This document shows positions 43,373-53,215 of a stretch of 64,000 nt of DNA, piece by piece. Both the position numbers and the translations under genes were made by a program. The number at the start of each line of letters is the position of its first letter. Within the stretch, counting starts at the first letter, position 1. Below the pieces are notes generated by a model. That model was not told the DNA's origin, did no database searches, and saw only the letters and a program-made list of their open reading frames with translations. Source of the DNA: Candidatus Electronema sp. (lineage in GTDB: Bacteria; Desulfobacterota; Desulfobulbia; Desulfobulbales; Desulfobulbaceae); NCBI GenBank assembly GCA_026645415.1, contig JAPEVH010000034.1, positions 1-64,000 of the forward strand. Direction: 5' to 3'.

Positions 43373-46300
43373 TTATGCTGCTGCGCCGGATTGCTGGTCA
43401 CCTTCTATCTTAAAGGCGGCAACAGCTTGGAGCATGTCCTCACCCATTGCCTCCATCTCGCGCATGGAGATAGAAGCACCCATGGTCTCTTGAGCAGTTT
43501 CCATACTGATGTGGCCGATCTCTGTCATTTTCTTTGCCAGATCAGCAGTAGTCTCAGCCTGGAACCGAGAGGCCGCCGCCACGGTTTGAATCAGTGTGGC
43601 CACCTCGTTTGAACGGGTAGTAATCTCCTCCAGTTTCTCCAAGGCGTTCTGTGACAGCTTTGTACCTTGAACAACCTCTTGGATACTCGCGTCCATACTA
43701 ACCCCAGCCTCTGTAATCTCACCAAGAATATTACGGATCAGGGTTTCAATTTGACGAGTTGAAATTGCGGCCCGTTCCGCCAAACGCTGAATCTCCTCAG
43801 CAACAACCGCGAAGCCTCGACCTTCCTCACCTGCCGCAGCCGCCTGAATGGAAGCGTTTAGCGCCAGAATGGAGGTACGGTCAGAAATTTCGTTAATGGT
43901 ACGGGCGAACTCACTAATCTCCTGTGAACTTTCACCCAACCGCTTAATAGCACGGGCGGTGTTCTGAACGTTGCTCCTGATTGCTTCCATAGAATGACTG
44001 GTCTCTCGTACTGCGACCGCACCTTCTTCAGCAACATGACTGGAAGCAGAAGAGGAGTCAGCGGACTGACCTGCCTGTTCTGATGCCTTCTTAATTTCAT
44101 CAGTCAAGAAAGCAATCTTCTCAACTGCGTCTGTAACCATCTTAGATTGACTACTATTCTGGTCAGCCAACTCTCCGGTTGACTCACTCAGTACGTTAGC
44201 GGTCGCACCAACCTGTTCAGCAGAGTCCTTAATACGGCGGAAAGCTCGTCCTAGGTTATCGAGCATCAGGTTCAGAGAGTCGGCCAGCGTACCAATAACG
44301 TCATCTGTTACAGTAGCTCGAATTGTCAGATCACCGTCAGCCAACAGAGTAATTTCCTCAAGGAGCTGAATAATGGAGTTGTTCAACTTGTCATGCTCAT
44401 CTTGGCGACTCTGAACCAAGTTCTGGATAGTACCAGTCATGGTGTTGAAGGAAGAAGCCATTTGACCTAGCTCATCATTACTGGTTACCTTGGCCTGACG
44501 ACTATAGTCACCTCGCTCTACCTTGCTGATAACTTGCATGATTTCTCCTGCCTGTCTCGTAATGCCACCAGCAACGAAAAGACTAACTACCGCGATAAGC
44601 ACTGTGGCAAGTAATACTGTAAAACCAATAATATACATCAAGCGTCTGACTGGCGCATGGACTTCATCATAGCTGATCTCGCTAATAATGGCCCAAGTCA
44701 AATCTTTATACTTGAACGGTGCCCAAGAGGAGAGCACTGTCTCACCAGCACCGTTAACAATCAGCTTGGTGTCATCCTTGCCTGCTAGAGCTTCTCGTAC
44801 CGCTTCGGTGTTTAATTTCGCTTTAGGATTGAGCAGGGTCTTATCTACACCATATTTTTTAGCATTGCTTGCCTCAGAACGCCAAAGTCCATCTGTACCA
44901 ATCAGATAGGTGTCAGCAATTGCCATATCCTGTTTATGTTGGGATTCCGCCTCAAACTGGTTACGGGTATTCATAACCGTATTAATCTGGTCAATCGGAA
45001 TCTGTAGCGCAGTAATCATGATGACTTGCCCTTTGTTGTCCAAAATTGGTGCGGCAACAAAGGCGGCTGGTTTACCACCTGCTGGTTCATAAAGACTGTA
45101 GTCACTGATTGCCATCTCTTTATTTTCAAGTACCTTACCGACTACATTTGAAAAGATAGAGCTGGCAAATGGTCCAGTTAAGATATTGGTAAGATAGTCA
45201 GGATGATGCTTGGCAGAGTAAAAAATATAGCCATCAGGATTGATCAAATAAAGATCAGGAAATCCATAGTCTTCAGCAAGTTGGGTTAAATGATTACCTT
45301 TTTCCTCTCCTTGTAATTTAGGAGCCATTGCATCTGCCTGATCAACCTCAATAATAAGTACCCACGTTGTGCCATAAATTTCTACAGCTGTATAGGAGGA
45401 AAGAACGTAGTCACCACGGTAGTTAATGGTTGTTTCCTCCCCGCTTTCACCTGCTAAGGCGTAAACAACACTCTCTGTATCTACGAGGAAGGCAGGGTTG
45501 GCCAAGGTTGGCTCAGAGAAATAGACAGAGTTAGAACGGAACATACCATCCACACCGACCATATAGGACTCACCGTTCTCACCAAGGCCGGGTGTGTGTT
45601 TCATAATGTTGTCTAAGGCGGTACCTTTCAGGCGGAAAAGAAAAACGCCTTCGAGTTGACCTGCACTAAGAAGTGGGGCAGAAAAGTACGAAACTGGAGT
45701 TTCCTCGGCAAAGGAAGAAAGACCATAGTCGGTAAAGGAGGTCTCCTGCATTCCTTTTCGGAGTGCATTCCATTCTGGGGAATTTTCTTTTATCATAACG
45801 CCTTGTTCCACTTCCTTATCTGTGGAATAAAGCACTTTTCCTTCAGGACTAAGCAAGACAAGCGAATAAAAGTCTCGTTTATCGAGCCATTGGCCCATAA
45901 AATTGATAAAGGTGCTATCCAGTCCAGCCGCAGAATTTTTCAAAAATCCGGCAAAGACATTTTGCTGCTGGGGGCTGCTGCTAAAGGCTTGGACATCTTG
46001 GAAGCGGATATGGAAATAATCCATGATTTGCTGTTTCTGCATATCCCGGACTGCCGCCAGTCTTGTATATGCCTCCTGTTGGAGAACACGCATGGTTTCC
46101 GCAATGTTGTCCAATGTTTTTGCTTGATCAGCAAAATAGTTGGTCAGAGCCTGCCGTTGAAAGGCAAGGGTCGTTTCCAAGTTTTCAAAGGACTGCTTCT
46201 GCAACGCCGAAGCTGAATAGCGGTAGCTGGCAATGGCGATAATACCCATTGGCACTAACGAAATCAGCATAAGCCAAACCAGCAGCTTACCCCTGATGCT

Positions 46301-46384
46301 CTTTCTCCAGCCGGATAACAGGCCGCCGGGCCTTGTTAGCCCTGCTGTTTTTTTCGTTAGTTTTTCTTTCCAATCACGTGCCAT
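43373..46384 (-). CDS. Methyl-accepting chemotaxis protein, double Cache
   Basis: A 1003-residue chemoreceptor. A first membrane helix lies at about 31-52 (LLVWLMLISLVPMGIIAIAS). A very large periplasmic region has dCache-type repeats (YMVGVDGMFRSNSVYF; TYLIGTDGLWRSEASNAKKY). A second helix is at about 573-598, followed by two HAMP-like segments and the signalling hairpin (SILALNASIQAAAAGEEGRG, FAVVAEEIQRLAERA). The hairpin tip resembles PilJ-type receptors. AAAGGAG precedes the ATG. It heads an operon with the binding protein and two-CW genes. Confidence 0.94.
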   Translation of the reverse strand: MARDWKEKLTKKTAGLTRPGGLLSGWRKSIRGKLLVWLMLISLVPMGIIAIASYRYSASALQKQSFENLETTLAFQRQALTNYFADQAKTLDNIAETMRVLQQEAYTRLAAVRDMQKQQIMDYFHIRFQDVQAFSSSPQQQNVFAGFLKNSAAGLDSTFINFMGQWLDKRDFYSLVLLSPEGKVLYSTDKEVEQGVMIKENSPEWNALRKGMQETSFTDYGLSSFAEETPVSYFSAPLLSAGQLEGVFLFRLKGTALDNIMKHTPGLGENGESYMVGVDGMFRSNSVYFSEPTLANPAFLVDTESVVYALAGESGEETTINYRGDYVLSSYTAVEIYGTTWVLIIEVDQADAMAPKLQGEEKGNHLTQLAEDYGFPDLYLINPDGYIFYSAKHHPDYLTNILTGPFASSIFSNVVGKVLENKEMAISDYSLYEPAGGKPAAFVAAPILDNKGQVIMITALQIPIDQINTVMNTRNQFEAESQHKQDMAIADTYLIGTDGLWRSEASNAKKYGVDKTLLNPKAKLNTEAVREALAGKDDTKLIVNGAGETVLSSWAPFKYKDLTWAIISEISYDEVHAPVRRLMYIIGFTVLLATVLIAVVSLFVAGGITRQAGEIMQVISKVERGDYSRQAKVTSNDELGQMASSFNTMTGTIQNLVQSRQDEHDKLNNSIIQLLEEITLLADGDLTIRATVTDDVIGTLADSLNLMLDNLGRAFRRIKDSAEQVGATANVLSESTGELADQNSSQSKMVTDAVEKIAFLTDEIKKASEQAGQSADSSSASSHVAEEGAVAVRETSHSMEAIRSNVQNTARAIKRLGESSQEISEFARTINEISDRTSILALNASIQAAAAGEEGRGFAVVAEEIQRLAERAAISTRQIETLIRNILGEITEAGVSMDASIQEVVQGTKLSQNALEKLEEITTRSNEVATLIQTVAAASRFQAETTADLAKKMTEIGHISMETAQETMGASISMREMEAMGEDMLQAVAAFKIEGDQQSGAAA

Positions 46385-46433
46385 GTTTTCTCCTTTGAAA
46401 CAAGAAAATTGCTTGAAACGGATAGTTGGGCAT

Positions 46434-46955
46434 TCAAACTACTGCTGGAGTGCAAAGCACTGGACGCAGTTCAGGTAGGATAAACAACCTGTTCTCAAGC
46501 ATGAATATACCTTTGATCAGAGCAGGAGCTATACCTAGCTGTTCCGCTGTTATAGGACGACAGTCATTTGAGACTTCGCTTGCAGTTATCTGATCAGGAA
46601 CTTTCAGCACACAACGCAATAGCTGTTTTTCCTGCTGGAGCGAATCTGTAGTCTCTGTTGATGTAATGACTCGCACGACAAGATAAAAGTGACGCTCAGG
46701 TGTACAGGTTATACCGTACAAACTCGCCATATCAATGACTGAAAGCGTCTTCTGTTGCCAAGCGCACAGCCCAAGTAACCAATCTGGAGCAAAGGGCAGG
46801 GGCTGCACCTTCACCTTTGCTGCGGGCAAAACTTCCTCAATCTGTCGGGCCGAAAAAAGAAAAACAGGTTCCTTATCAAGGAGCTGCGCATTAGGTAAAC
46901 CAACGAACACTGTTTTTAAGGCAAAACGATGCTTTCTTCGTTCATCTGGCATCAT
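46434..46955 (-). CDS. CheW-like coupling protein
   Basis: A 173-residue protein with a CheW-like domain (FAPDWLLGLCAWQQKTLSVID, then MASLYG; C-terminal IKGIFMLENRLFILPEL). It probably links receptor to kinase. Its start overlaps the stop of the preceding CheW-like gene (ATGATG), with GGAGGG just before. It is 50 bp upstream of the MCP gene on the same strand. Confidence 0.82.
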   Translation of the reverse strand: MMPDERRKHRFALKTVFVGLPNAQLLDKEPVFLFSARQIEEVLPAAKVKVQPLPFAPDWLLGLCAWQQKTLSVIDMASLYGITCTPERHFYLVVRVITSTETTDSLQQEKQLLRCVLKVPDQITASEVSNDCRPITAEQLGIAPALIKGIFMLENRLFILPELRPVLCTPAVV

Positions 46956-47962
46956 TTCCCTCCAGTTGTCTTTTTGCGATGTATGCTTTCCTTACAGCGA
47001 AGAACGATTTGCTCCATCAGGTATTCGATCACATTTTTATCTAGGCCCTTGCGTTCCACCATGCTTGCAAGTTCAGGCGGCAACTGATCCGTACGAAGCT
47101 GCAATTCTTCTCCGCTGCTGCTTTGTTTGAAGCGAGATATAGTCCAGCTCATTACCCTTTTAAAGGTTTCTTCGTCAACAGAAGAAGAGTCTTTTTTTTG
47201 AGTCTCTTGAGGATCTGCTTGTTTTGCTTCATCTACCACGGATTCTGCTGCTACTTCAGCTATGGCATCTTCCATAAAAAATAGCGGTGTCTCTTTTGGC
47301 TCAGGAATCTTATCTTGGACTTCTTCAGGAGTCGTTTCCTCCTCTACCGGGAAAAACGGATCATCCTCTTCTGTGTCTGACTCCAGCTCTGCTTCTGGTT
47401 CGGATGTTAGCTCATTCTCTGCTTTATCTTGTTCTATCGTCGTAGTCAGTAGCCCAATATTCTCACCTAGTTCTGCGGCGACAGGAAAAAGCTGCGCTGG
47501 TTCAAGAAGCAGTACGGGTTTATTCTCTGCGTTATCTTTTTCTATCGTAGTCAGCAGCCCGATATTCTCACCTAGTTTTGCGGCGACAGGAAGGAGCTGC
47601 GCTGGTTCAAGGAGCAATACTGGCTTTTCCTCCCATATCAGCATCTGTGGAAAGAGTTGAGCTGTCAAGACTGGACAAGAAGCTGGCAAGGAATTTGGCG
47701 GATTGATAATTTCTACGTCATCAGCGACAATTTGGTCAGCCACAACAAACACGCTCTCTTGTTCGCTCCGCAGCTCAAGGCAAATGGACTCGTCTGGAAC
47801 TGTGTGAGCAATCTGGCGGGACAGGAGCGCATCAAGTTGAAAAATCTTCTGTTCTTTTTTTACCTGCGCCGAAGTCTCAGACCAAGAGTAACGAGCAATA
47901 GTATTGCCACTGTCTATACCGAGCAGAAACGGGCCAGCTTGGACTATGCAAACTTTTTTCAT
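46952..47962 (-). CDS. CheW-like protein with internal duplication
   Basis: A 336-residue protein. The N-terminal 150 residues look CheW-like (VCIVQAGPFLLGIDSGNT). Then KPVLLLEPAQLLPVAAKLGE and its copy KPVLLLEPAQLFPVAAELGE lie 36 residues apart, each followed by NIGLLTT. A Glu-rich linker and a helical C-terminus (FKRVMSWTISRFKQ, NVIEYLMEQIVLRC) follow. The coiled acidic part recalls the protein at the left edge of the window. It is co-translated with the next CheW-like gene. Function as a coupling or scaffold protein is inferred. Confidence 0.68.
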   Translation of the reverse strand: MKKVCIVQAGPFLLGIDSGNTIARYSWSETSAQVKKEQKIFQLDALLSRQIAHTVPDESICLELRSEQESVFVVADQIVADDVEIINPPNSLPASCPVLTAQLFPQMLIWEEKPVLLLEPAQLLPVAAKLGENIGLLTTIEKDNAENKPVLLLEPAQLFPVAAELGENIGLLTTTIEQDKAENELTSEPEAELESDTEEDDPFFPVEEETTPEEVQDKIPEPKETPLFFMEDAIAEVAAESVVDEAKQADPQETQKKDSSSVDEETFKRVMSWTISRFKQSSSGEELQLRTDQLPPELASMVERKGLDKNVIEYLMEQIVLRCKESIHRKKTTGGK

Positions 47963-48025
47963 AGGATTTAGAAATTACGCAGTTGCATAGACATTGACAA
48001 ATGTTTTCGTGTTCCGGTTGACATC

Positions 48026-48805
48026 TCAAACATCCGGCAGTTCTCTGAGTGCTTCGGCGGAAATCCCTGTGACCTCCGCAATAATATCATGCGCAATCCC
48101 TTTTTTCAGCATGCCTTTTGCCACAAATATTTTCCCTTCGTCAAACCCTGTCTGATGGAGTTCTTCTTGATGATATTCTTCAATCATTCTGGCTCGTTCT
48201 TCAGGAGAAATTTGATCCTGCTGAATACTATTAAACAGTTTGTGTATTTCTGTCCGATGATACTGCGTTTCATCCACCTCTTCATCCAGAGTATCATTAA
48301 TAGCGGCCAACCATTCACGACAGGATTCAGGGGTTTGGTCCGTCACATATTTTGGGCATACGTAGAGAATCTTATGTGGAATCTCATGGAGTGCGACTCC
48401 CTGCAAATCACGAGGATCAAAGTCAATGAGAGCCAAATCACGCTTATGACGGTCTCCTGACGTTAAGACCACGACAGTGAATACCGTTAATCTTGGATGA
48501 TAATCTTTTGAATTTCTGATCTGTTCAAGCAGGGCCGCAGAATGATAATAAAGAAAACGGTCATAGTGGTCTGTTAGCCGTGCATGTTGAATATCCACAA
48601 TGATGCGATGTTTTGAATCCTCGGCAAATAAGTCAAAGCGGGGTTTGACGTATCCGACGGGGGGATCAAACTCTTTTTCTGTTTCGACACGATCAATAGC
48701 AAAATCTATGCCAAGCAGGTCTCTGATAAAGGCCGAAAAAATTTCTGGATCACAAAATGCCTTTTTAAAGACGACTCCATACTGAAGCGAAGCGACATGT
48801 TTCAT
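48026..48805 (-). CDS. Rpn-family PD-(D/E)XK nuclease/transposase-like
   Basis: A 259-residue protein of the recombination-promoting nuclease family (PDDEXK). Core segments are VVFKKAFCDPEIFSAFIRDL, PRFDLFAEDSKHRIIVDIQ (nuclease core, with Asp in place of the usual Glu of ExQ) and DRFLYYHSAALLEQI. The C-terminus contains the usual helical GFDEGKIFVAKGMLKKGI segment. Such genes are mobile and scattered in genomes; some act as stand-alone DNases. It interrupts the chemosensory region, and a 34-bp-period repeat array lies just upstream. Confidence 0.85.
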   Translation of the reverse strand: MKHVASLQYGVVFKKAFCDPEIFSAFIRDLLGIDFAIDRVETEKEFDPPVGYVKPRFDLFAEDSKHRIIVDIQHARLTDHYDRFLYYHSAALLEQIRNSKDYHPRLTVFTVVVLTSGDRHKRDLALIDFDPRDLQGVALHEIPHKILYVCPKYVTDQTPESCREWLAAINDTLDEEVDETQYHRTEIHKLFNSIQQDQISPEERARMIEEYHQEELHQTGFDEGKIFVAKGMLKKGIAHDIIAEVTGISAEALRELPDV

Positions 48806-49258
48806 TTATATAATTTTGATATTTAAACGATTAAAAAAAATATTTTCAAACCGTTCTTAATAAGTAGGTCGACTTAAATGATCAACACTTCTGACAGGCA
48901 GGTCGACTTAAATGATCAACACTTCTGACAGGCAGGTCAATCTGAATGATTGACGCTTCCGATGTCAAAAAAAATGATGTAAAATCAAATCTATCCTCGC
49001 GTCAAAAATGTCTATTTTATTTATCAGGGTACTTAAAGTGTAGATTTCATGTTGATCACATATCATATTGTTAATTCTGCACCAAAATCGCCTTTGTAAT
49101 TTTCAAAAGAGCAAAGTTCAAGACATATAACTCTTTTCTCAAACCAGCAAAAGTTGCACTTACAACTTGAATTCACCTGACAAAACATGATGATTTGTTC
49201 ATCGCTTAAACTTTCAACAACATGTTCATGGAAAGCACAAAAAAACTCATAAGGCTGG
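48806..49258. other. Intergenic region with 34-bp repeats
   Basis: This 450-bp region lies between the CheA hybrid stop and the Rpn gene start. It holds the repeat array at 48866-48966 and otherwise AT-rich sequence with no coding potential or terminator that I can support. Confidence 0.5.
48866..48966. repeat. Three-unit array, 34-bp period
   Basis: AGGTCGACTTAAATGATCAA begins units at 48866 and 48900, identical over 34 bp. A diverged third unit starts at 48934. The third contains a clean palindrome GTCAATC-tgaat-GATTGAC (48936-48954). The first two have a degraded version of it. The period is about one helical turn longer than the 23-bp arrays. Confidence 0.88.
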
Positions 49259-52150
49259 CTATTCAGTCAGCTCCGCCAAGACCTGCCTTGATGTCATCCT
49301 GCGAATAAGCTCAATCGCTTCATCTTCCTTAAACGGCTTGGTCATAAAGCCGCGTGCGCCAAGCTGAGATGCTTTTTCGCGGTACTTATCAGCACTACGA
49401 GAAGTAAGCATCACCACTGGGATATCCAGTAAATCAGGCTGACTCTGCAAGGCTTGTAAGACCTCAAAACCATTCATACGTGGCATTTCCACGTCCAACA
49501 GTACCAAGTCAGGCCGTTCCTCACGGATATGCTCCAAGGCTTCGATACCATTACGGGCCACAGTTGGCTGCCAACCCTGCTGAAGCAGGAAGTTAGAAAC
49601 GACCTTACGGACACTGATAGAGTCGTCAACAACAAGCACTTGTAACACTCTTTCTTCTGCGTGCTCTTCAAGCGTAGCCTCAACCTCAGAGGCAGACAGT
49701 TCTATCCACCTAGTCAGAAGATCCTCAGTCTGAAGAATAGGAACCAGTGAGCCATCACCCATGATGGTCATCCCGGCAATACAAGAGACACTGTCCAGAT
49801 GGCTACCCAAGTCTTTGAAAACAATATCACGTTGACCAATAATTTGTTCACAAAGGAGAGCTGCTTGACGATTACCAATCCGAATAATCAAGACAGCTAA
49901 CTCACTTTCTGGCAAAACTTCGCCAAGCGGGCTAACCTGAAAACCAGGAATAGCTATCGGCTTGATCAAAGGCATTTTCCTACCGCTGTCAGTCTCATAG
50001 TGACTGTCAGTGATTTCCTCTGGCTTTACTCGCTCCGCACTGCTGATATCGTGCATTGGCACTGCATATATTTGTCCAGCAAGCCGCACAAGTACGGCAT
50101 GAAGTTGAGCCACGGCCACGGGCAGGCGAATGAGCAATTCGAGACCTTGCCCTTGGAGAGAAAAAATTTCTACAGAACCATTGAGCAATTCAACCGCATC
50201 GCGCACAACATCCATGCCAACACCTCGACCCGCGATGTTGCTCACGGTTCCGGCACTAGAGAAACCATGCCGGAAAATCAGGTTGGCTAATTTTTCATTA
50301 CTCAGGCTGCCAATGCGCTCTAGCGGATAGAGCTTCATACCTTTGGCTCGGATGGCTTCGTAATTCAGACCTTTACCGTCATCTTTGATGCGTAGAGAGA
50401 ACTGTCCACCGTGCCGCTCGGCCTTGATATACACAGTCAGTTGTTGCTCTGGACTACCACCATGCGCCACTGAGTTGCGGAGAATGTGCATCAGCGCATC
50501 TGCCATAGTGTCCCAGACGCGGGTATCCATCATGATCGACTCGCCTTCGATAACGAGTTGAGCTGGATGGCCAGTGCTCCGTTCAGCCTCACGTACTGTG
50601 CGCTGCATCCTTGCAGAAAGCACTGACAAGGGAGTCATACGCAGACCGATCATACGGTTCTGAATATTCTTTAAAACTCGGGTCTGCCGCTCAACAGTTT
50701 TCTGCCAAGTGGTGTTCTCCAGCGCACTTTGGGTCATGATCGAGTCAAGATCGCTGACCGCCTCACTCAGGGAGCGGATAAGAATATTCAGCTCTGAATA
50801 CCTATCCATCTCCAACGGGTCAAAGTCTTCTGTGATACCACCTTCACCAGAATCGCCCATACCCCGTAAATAGGGAATAGTAGCTAGTTCATAGCCAGCC
50901 TCCAAGCTATGGTTAATACTCTTCAGACGTTGAAGAATCATGCCTAGCTCATTAAGGGTGCCGCTCATGGCTGACATTGAGGCTTCAAAGCTGCTCAGGT
51001 TGATGACCATGTCACCACTTAAACCAACAACTTGGTCAATCTTGCTGATCTCCACGCGCAAGGTGTTGACCTTCCGCACGCCACTGACTGTTTGTTCTTT
51101 GGCAGGAGCAGGCTCAACGCTTGCTGGTTCTGGCTCAGGTTCTTCTTGAACCTGTTCTGTAGATGCTTGTTCTAGCTCACTAACTACCGCAACAGGAGCA
51201 AGCTCTTCCTCGACGGCTTGCGTTTTTTCTCCAGCTATAATGCTGCTAAAACGAGCAGTAACCGTTTCCTTCTCTTGGGTAAAATCCTGTGTTGGCTTTT
51301 CTGTGATTCTAACCAGCAAATCCGCGCCGTCCTGCATGGCAGCAACTGCCTGCGGTTCCAGCGTCGGTGAGTCATCGTGGAGCCAGTCGAGAAAGTCCTC
51401 AAACTGATGCCCCCAAGAAGCGATAGGCTCTATCCCAATGACTGCTGCTGCACCTTTAACAGTGTGCACTGAGCGGCGTAATGAGCGGAGCTGCTCTTGG
51501 AGCGAATCTGTCGGCACAGCACTGTCCTTCACCGCCGCAGAGATCTCTCGGAGTTGAGCATCAATGTTTTCCTGATGCTCTGCGATTTCCTCAGCAAAGC
51601 AGGCAAGCAATTCTTGATCAAGAGATTCCTGATTTTTTCGTTTTTCCTCTAGCTCGTCATTAAGCAGAAAAATGTCATCCTCGGTTTCTTCTTCTGGAGT
51701 CAAGAGCTGATCAAGAATTCCAGCAATACCATCTGGAGCAGAAGAAGGCGCAGTTTTCTTTGTTGCCTGAACAGCGTTGAGCTTGCGGGCAAAGGCAGCG
51801 AGAATGTTAGCAGGCAAACGGCCTTCTCCCTGCTTTCCGGCACGCTGCTGCTGACAGAAAAAATCTATCTGCTGGTTGGCGGTGCTGATCAAAGCAAGCA
51901 GCTCGTTATCCAGAACCAAGTCACCTGCTAAGACTTTCTCCATAGTCTGTTCTAGCACCTCACCAGTGCTGCTCAGACTATCAATTCCCACCATGGCTGC
52001 TGCGCCTTTAATGGTATGGCTGATACGGTGCAATTGCTCGATAGCTGGCTGATCGTTGTTATCAACCTGGAGCACTTCGAGGCAGTGGCTCATTTGTGGC
52101 AAATACCCTTCCACCTCGTTCAGGAATTCAGCTATGATGCTCTGATCCAT
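49259..52150 (-). CDS. CheA-type hybrid histidine kinase (ChpA/PilL-like)
   Basis: A 963-residue kinase. Two Hpt domains carry phospho-His candidates His45 (HRISHTIKGAAAM) and His229 (RRSVHTVKGAAAV). A Pro/Glu linker follows, then the dimerisation domain, the HATPase (HILRNSVAHGG, IKDDGKGLNYEAI, GRGVGMDVV), a CheW domain and a C-terminal receiver (VLVVDDSISVRKV, LVLLDVEMPRMNGFEVL). Multiple Hpt plus terminal REC is the pattern of type IV pilus/twitching kinases. It is the last gene of the minus-strand run REC-hybrid, cheY, cheW, cheA. Confidence 0.94.
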   Translation of the reverse strand: MDQSIIAEFLNEVEGYLPQMSHCLEVLQVDNNDQPAIEQLHRISHTIKGAAAMVGIDSLSSTGEVLEQTMEKVLAGDLVLDNELLALISTANQQIDFFCQQQRAGKQGEGRLPANILAAFARKLNAVQATKKTAPSSAPDGIAGILDQLLTPEEETEDDIFLLNDELEEKRKNQESLDQELLACFAEEIAEHQENIDAQLREISAAVKDSAVPTDSLQEQLRSLRRSVHTVKGAAAVIGIEPIASWGHQFEDFLDWLHDDSPTLEPQAVAAMQDGADLLVRITEKPTQDFTQEKETVTARFSSIIAGEKTQAVEEELAPVAVVSELEQASTEQVQEEPEPEPASVEPAPAKEQTVSGVRKVNTLRVEISKIDQVVGLSGDMVINLSSFEASMSAMSGTLNELGMILQRLKSINHSLEAGYELATIPYLRGMGDSGEGGITEDFDPLEMDRYSELNILIRSLSEAVSDLDSIMTQSALENTTWQKTVERQTRVLKNIQNRMIGLRMTPLSVLSARMQRTVREAERSTGHPAQLVIEGESIMMDTRVWDTMADALMHILRNSVAHGGSPEQQLTVYIKAERHGGQFSLRIKDDGKGLNYEAIRAKGMKLYPLERIGSLSNEKLANLIFRHGFSSAGTVSNIAGRGVGMDVVRDAVELLNGSVEIFSLQGQGLELLIRLPVAVAQLHAVLVRLAGQIYAVPMHDISSAERVKPEEITDSHYETDSGRKMPLIKPIAIPGFQVSPLGEVLPESELAVLIIRIGNRQAALLCEQIIGQRDIVFKDLGSHLDSVSCIAGMTIMGDGSLVPILQTEDLLTRWIELSASEVEATLEEHAEERVLQVLVVDDSISVRKVVSNFLLQQGWQPTVARNGIEALEHIREERPDLVLLDVEMPRMNGFEVLQALQSQPDLLDIPVVMLTSRSADKYREKASQLGARGFMTKPFKEDEAIELIRRMTSRQVLAELTE

Positions 52151-52185
52151 CTGCTTTTTCCCTCATCAACCAAGAGCGTTAGATT

Positions 52186-52779
52186 TCATTGCAGCTTGAG
52201 TGCGGCCAGTAGTTTTCTACCATCAAACAAATCCAGCTTCTGTGTTTCTTCTCCAGTAAGAAAGACTGCTGAACCTTGAAGAAAATCTGTCAAAGTGGTG
52301 CTGGTTAAATCGCCGCTCGATTTCGCAGTCAGCTCAATTCCTTCTTCTCGATGCAAGAGGCGGGTACCAGTAATTTTATCAACCATGATCGCAGTTTTTA
52401 TGCCATTATCATGGAGGAGAATAAAGGTTCGGTTTTTTCTCGCAGATCGACCAGCTAGTCTGAAAAAAAGGATAAGATTGGTGACAGAAACAATTTCACC
52501 GCGAATATTGGTTACCCCCTCAGCCCAATTAGGAAGAAAGGGTAGGGGACGCACTGTTTCTAGTTCACCAACTTCCACCACCAAAGAAAGAGGCACGGCT
52601 AAATGCTGATTCGCAAGACGAAAACAAATATGCCGCCCAATCTCCTCTCGCGCCCGCACAACAACCGAGTCAGCAAGTTGGTTCTGCTCCTTACGCAGTT
52701 CCTCAGCTAATTCAGTATCAATAGCAGTGAGTAGATTGCTGAGACTGAGTTCTTGGCTATTGTTCTGGGTGGTGGCCAT
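52186..52779 (-). CDS. CheW-like adaptor (PilI-like)
   Basis: A 197-residue protein with a CheW domain (CFRLANQHLAVPLSLVVEVG, WAEGVTNIRGEIVSVTNL, FILLHDNGIKTAIMVDKI). The N-terminal 50 residues form a helical extension. It is encoded directly before the CheA hybrid and is likely its receptor-coupling adaptor. Confidence 0.9.
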   Translation of the reverse strand: MATTQNNSQELSLSNLLTAIDTELAEELRKEQNQLADSVVVRAREEIGRHICFRLANQHLAVPLSLVVEVGELETVRPLPFLPNWAEGVTNIRGEIVSVTNLILFFRLAGRSARKNRTFILLHDNGIKTAIMVDKITGTRLLHREEGIELTAKSSGDLTSTTLTDFLQGSAVFLTGEETQKLDLFDGRKLLAALKLQ

Positions 52780-52802
52780 TTTCTTTTGCGCTGAAAATTG
52801 AC

Positions 52803-53168
52803 TTAGCCGAGATGATCGGTCACAGCCTTCAATAGTTCTTCTGTGTTAAATGGTTTGGTCAAATAGACATCTGCACCCTGTTTCTTGCCCCAGAACTCAT
52901 CTGATTTCTGGTTTTTGCTGGTCAGGAGGATGACCGGAATTTTTTCTAAGTCGGGCATAGATTTAATCGTTCGGCAGGCTTGAAAACCGTTCATTTTCGG
53001 CATAACCACATCAAGAATAATCAAATCAGGATGTTCTGCCTTTGCCTTTTCCACGCCTTCTTCGCCGTCAGAAGCCGTAACCACTGCATAATTTGGACTA
53101 TTAAACACGTCCATAATCAGCTTCAGTTCGGTAGGGCTATCATCAACGATGAGCAATTTTTTTGCCAT
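52803..53168 (-). CDS. CheY/PilH-like response regulator
   Basis: A 121-residue single receiver domain: LIVDDSPTELKLIMDV near the N-terminus, the phospho-acceptor Asp in LIILDVVMPKMNGFQ, VILLTSKNQ and TKPF. No output domain. AAGGAAAG precedes the ATG. It probably receives phosphate from the CheA hybrid and acts on the pilus motor, as PilG/PilH do. Confidence 0.93.
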   Translation of the reverse strand: MAKKLLIVDDSPTELKLIMDVFNSPNYAVVTASDGEEGVEKAKAEHPDLIILDVVMPKMNGFQACRTIKSMPDLEKIPVILLTSKNQKSDEFWGKKQGADVYLTKPFNTEELLKAVTDHLG

Positions 53169-53215
53169 TTTGCTTTCCTTATGAAATTGAGGTTCAACTA
53201 TTAGAATCAGAGAGC

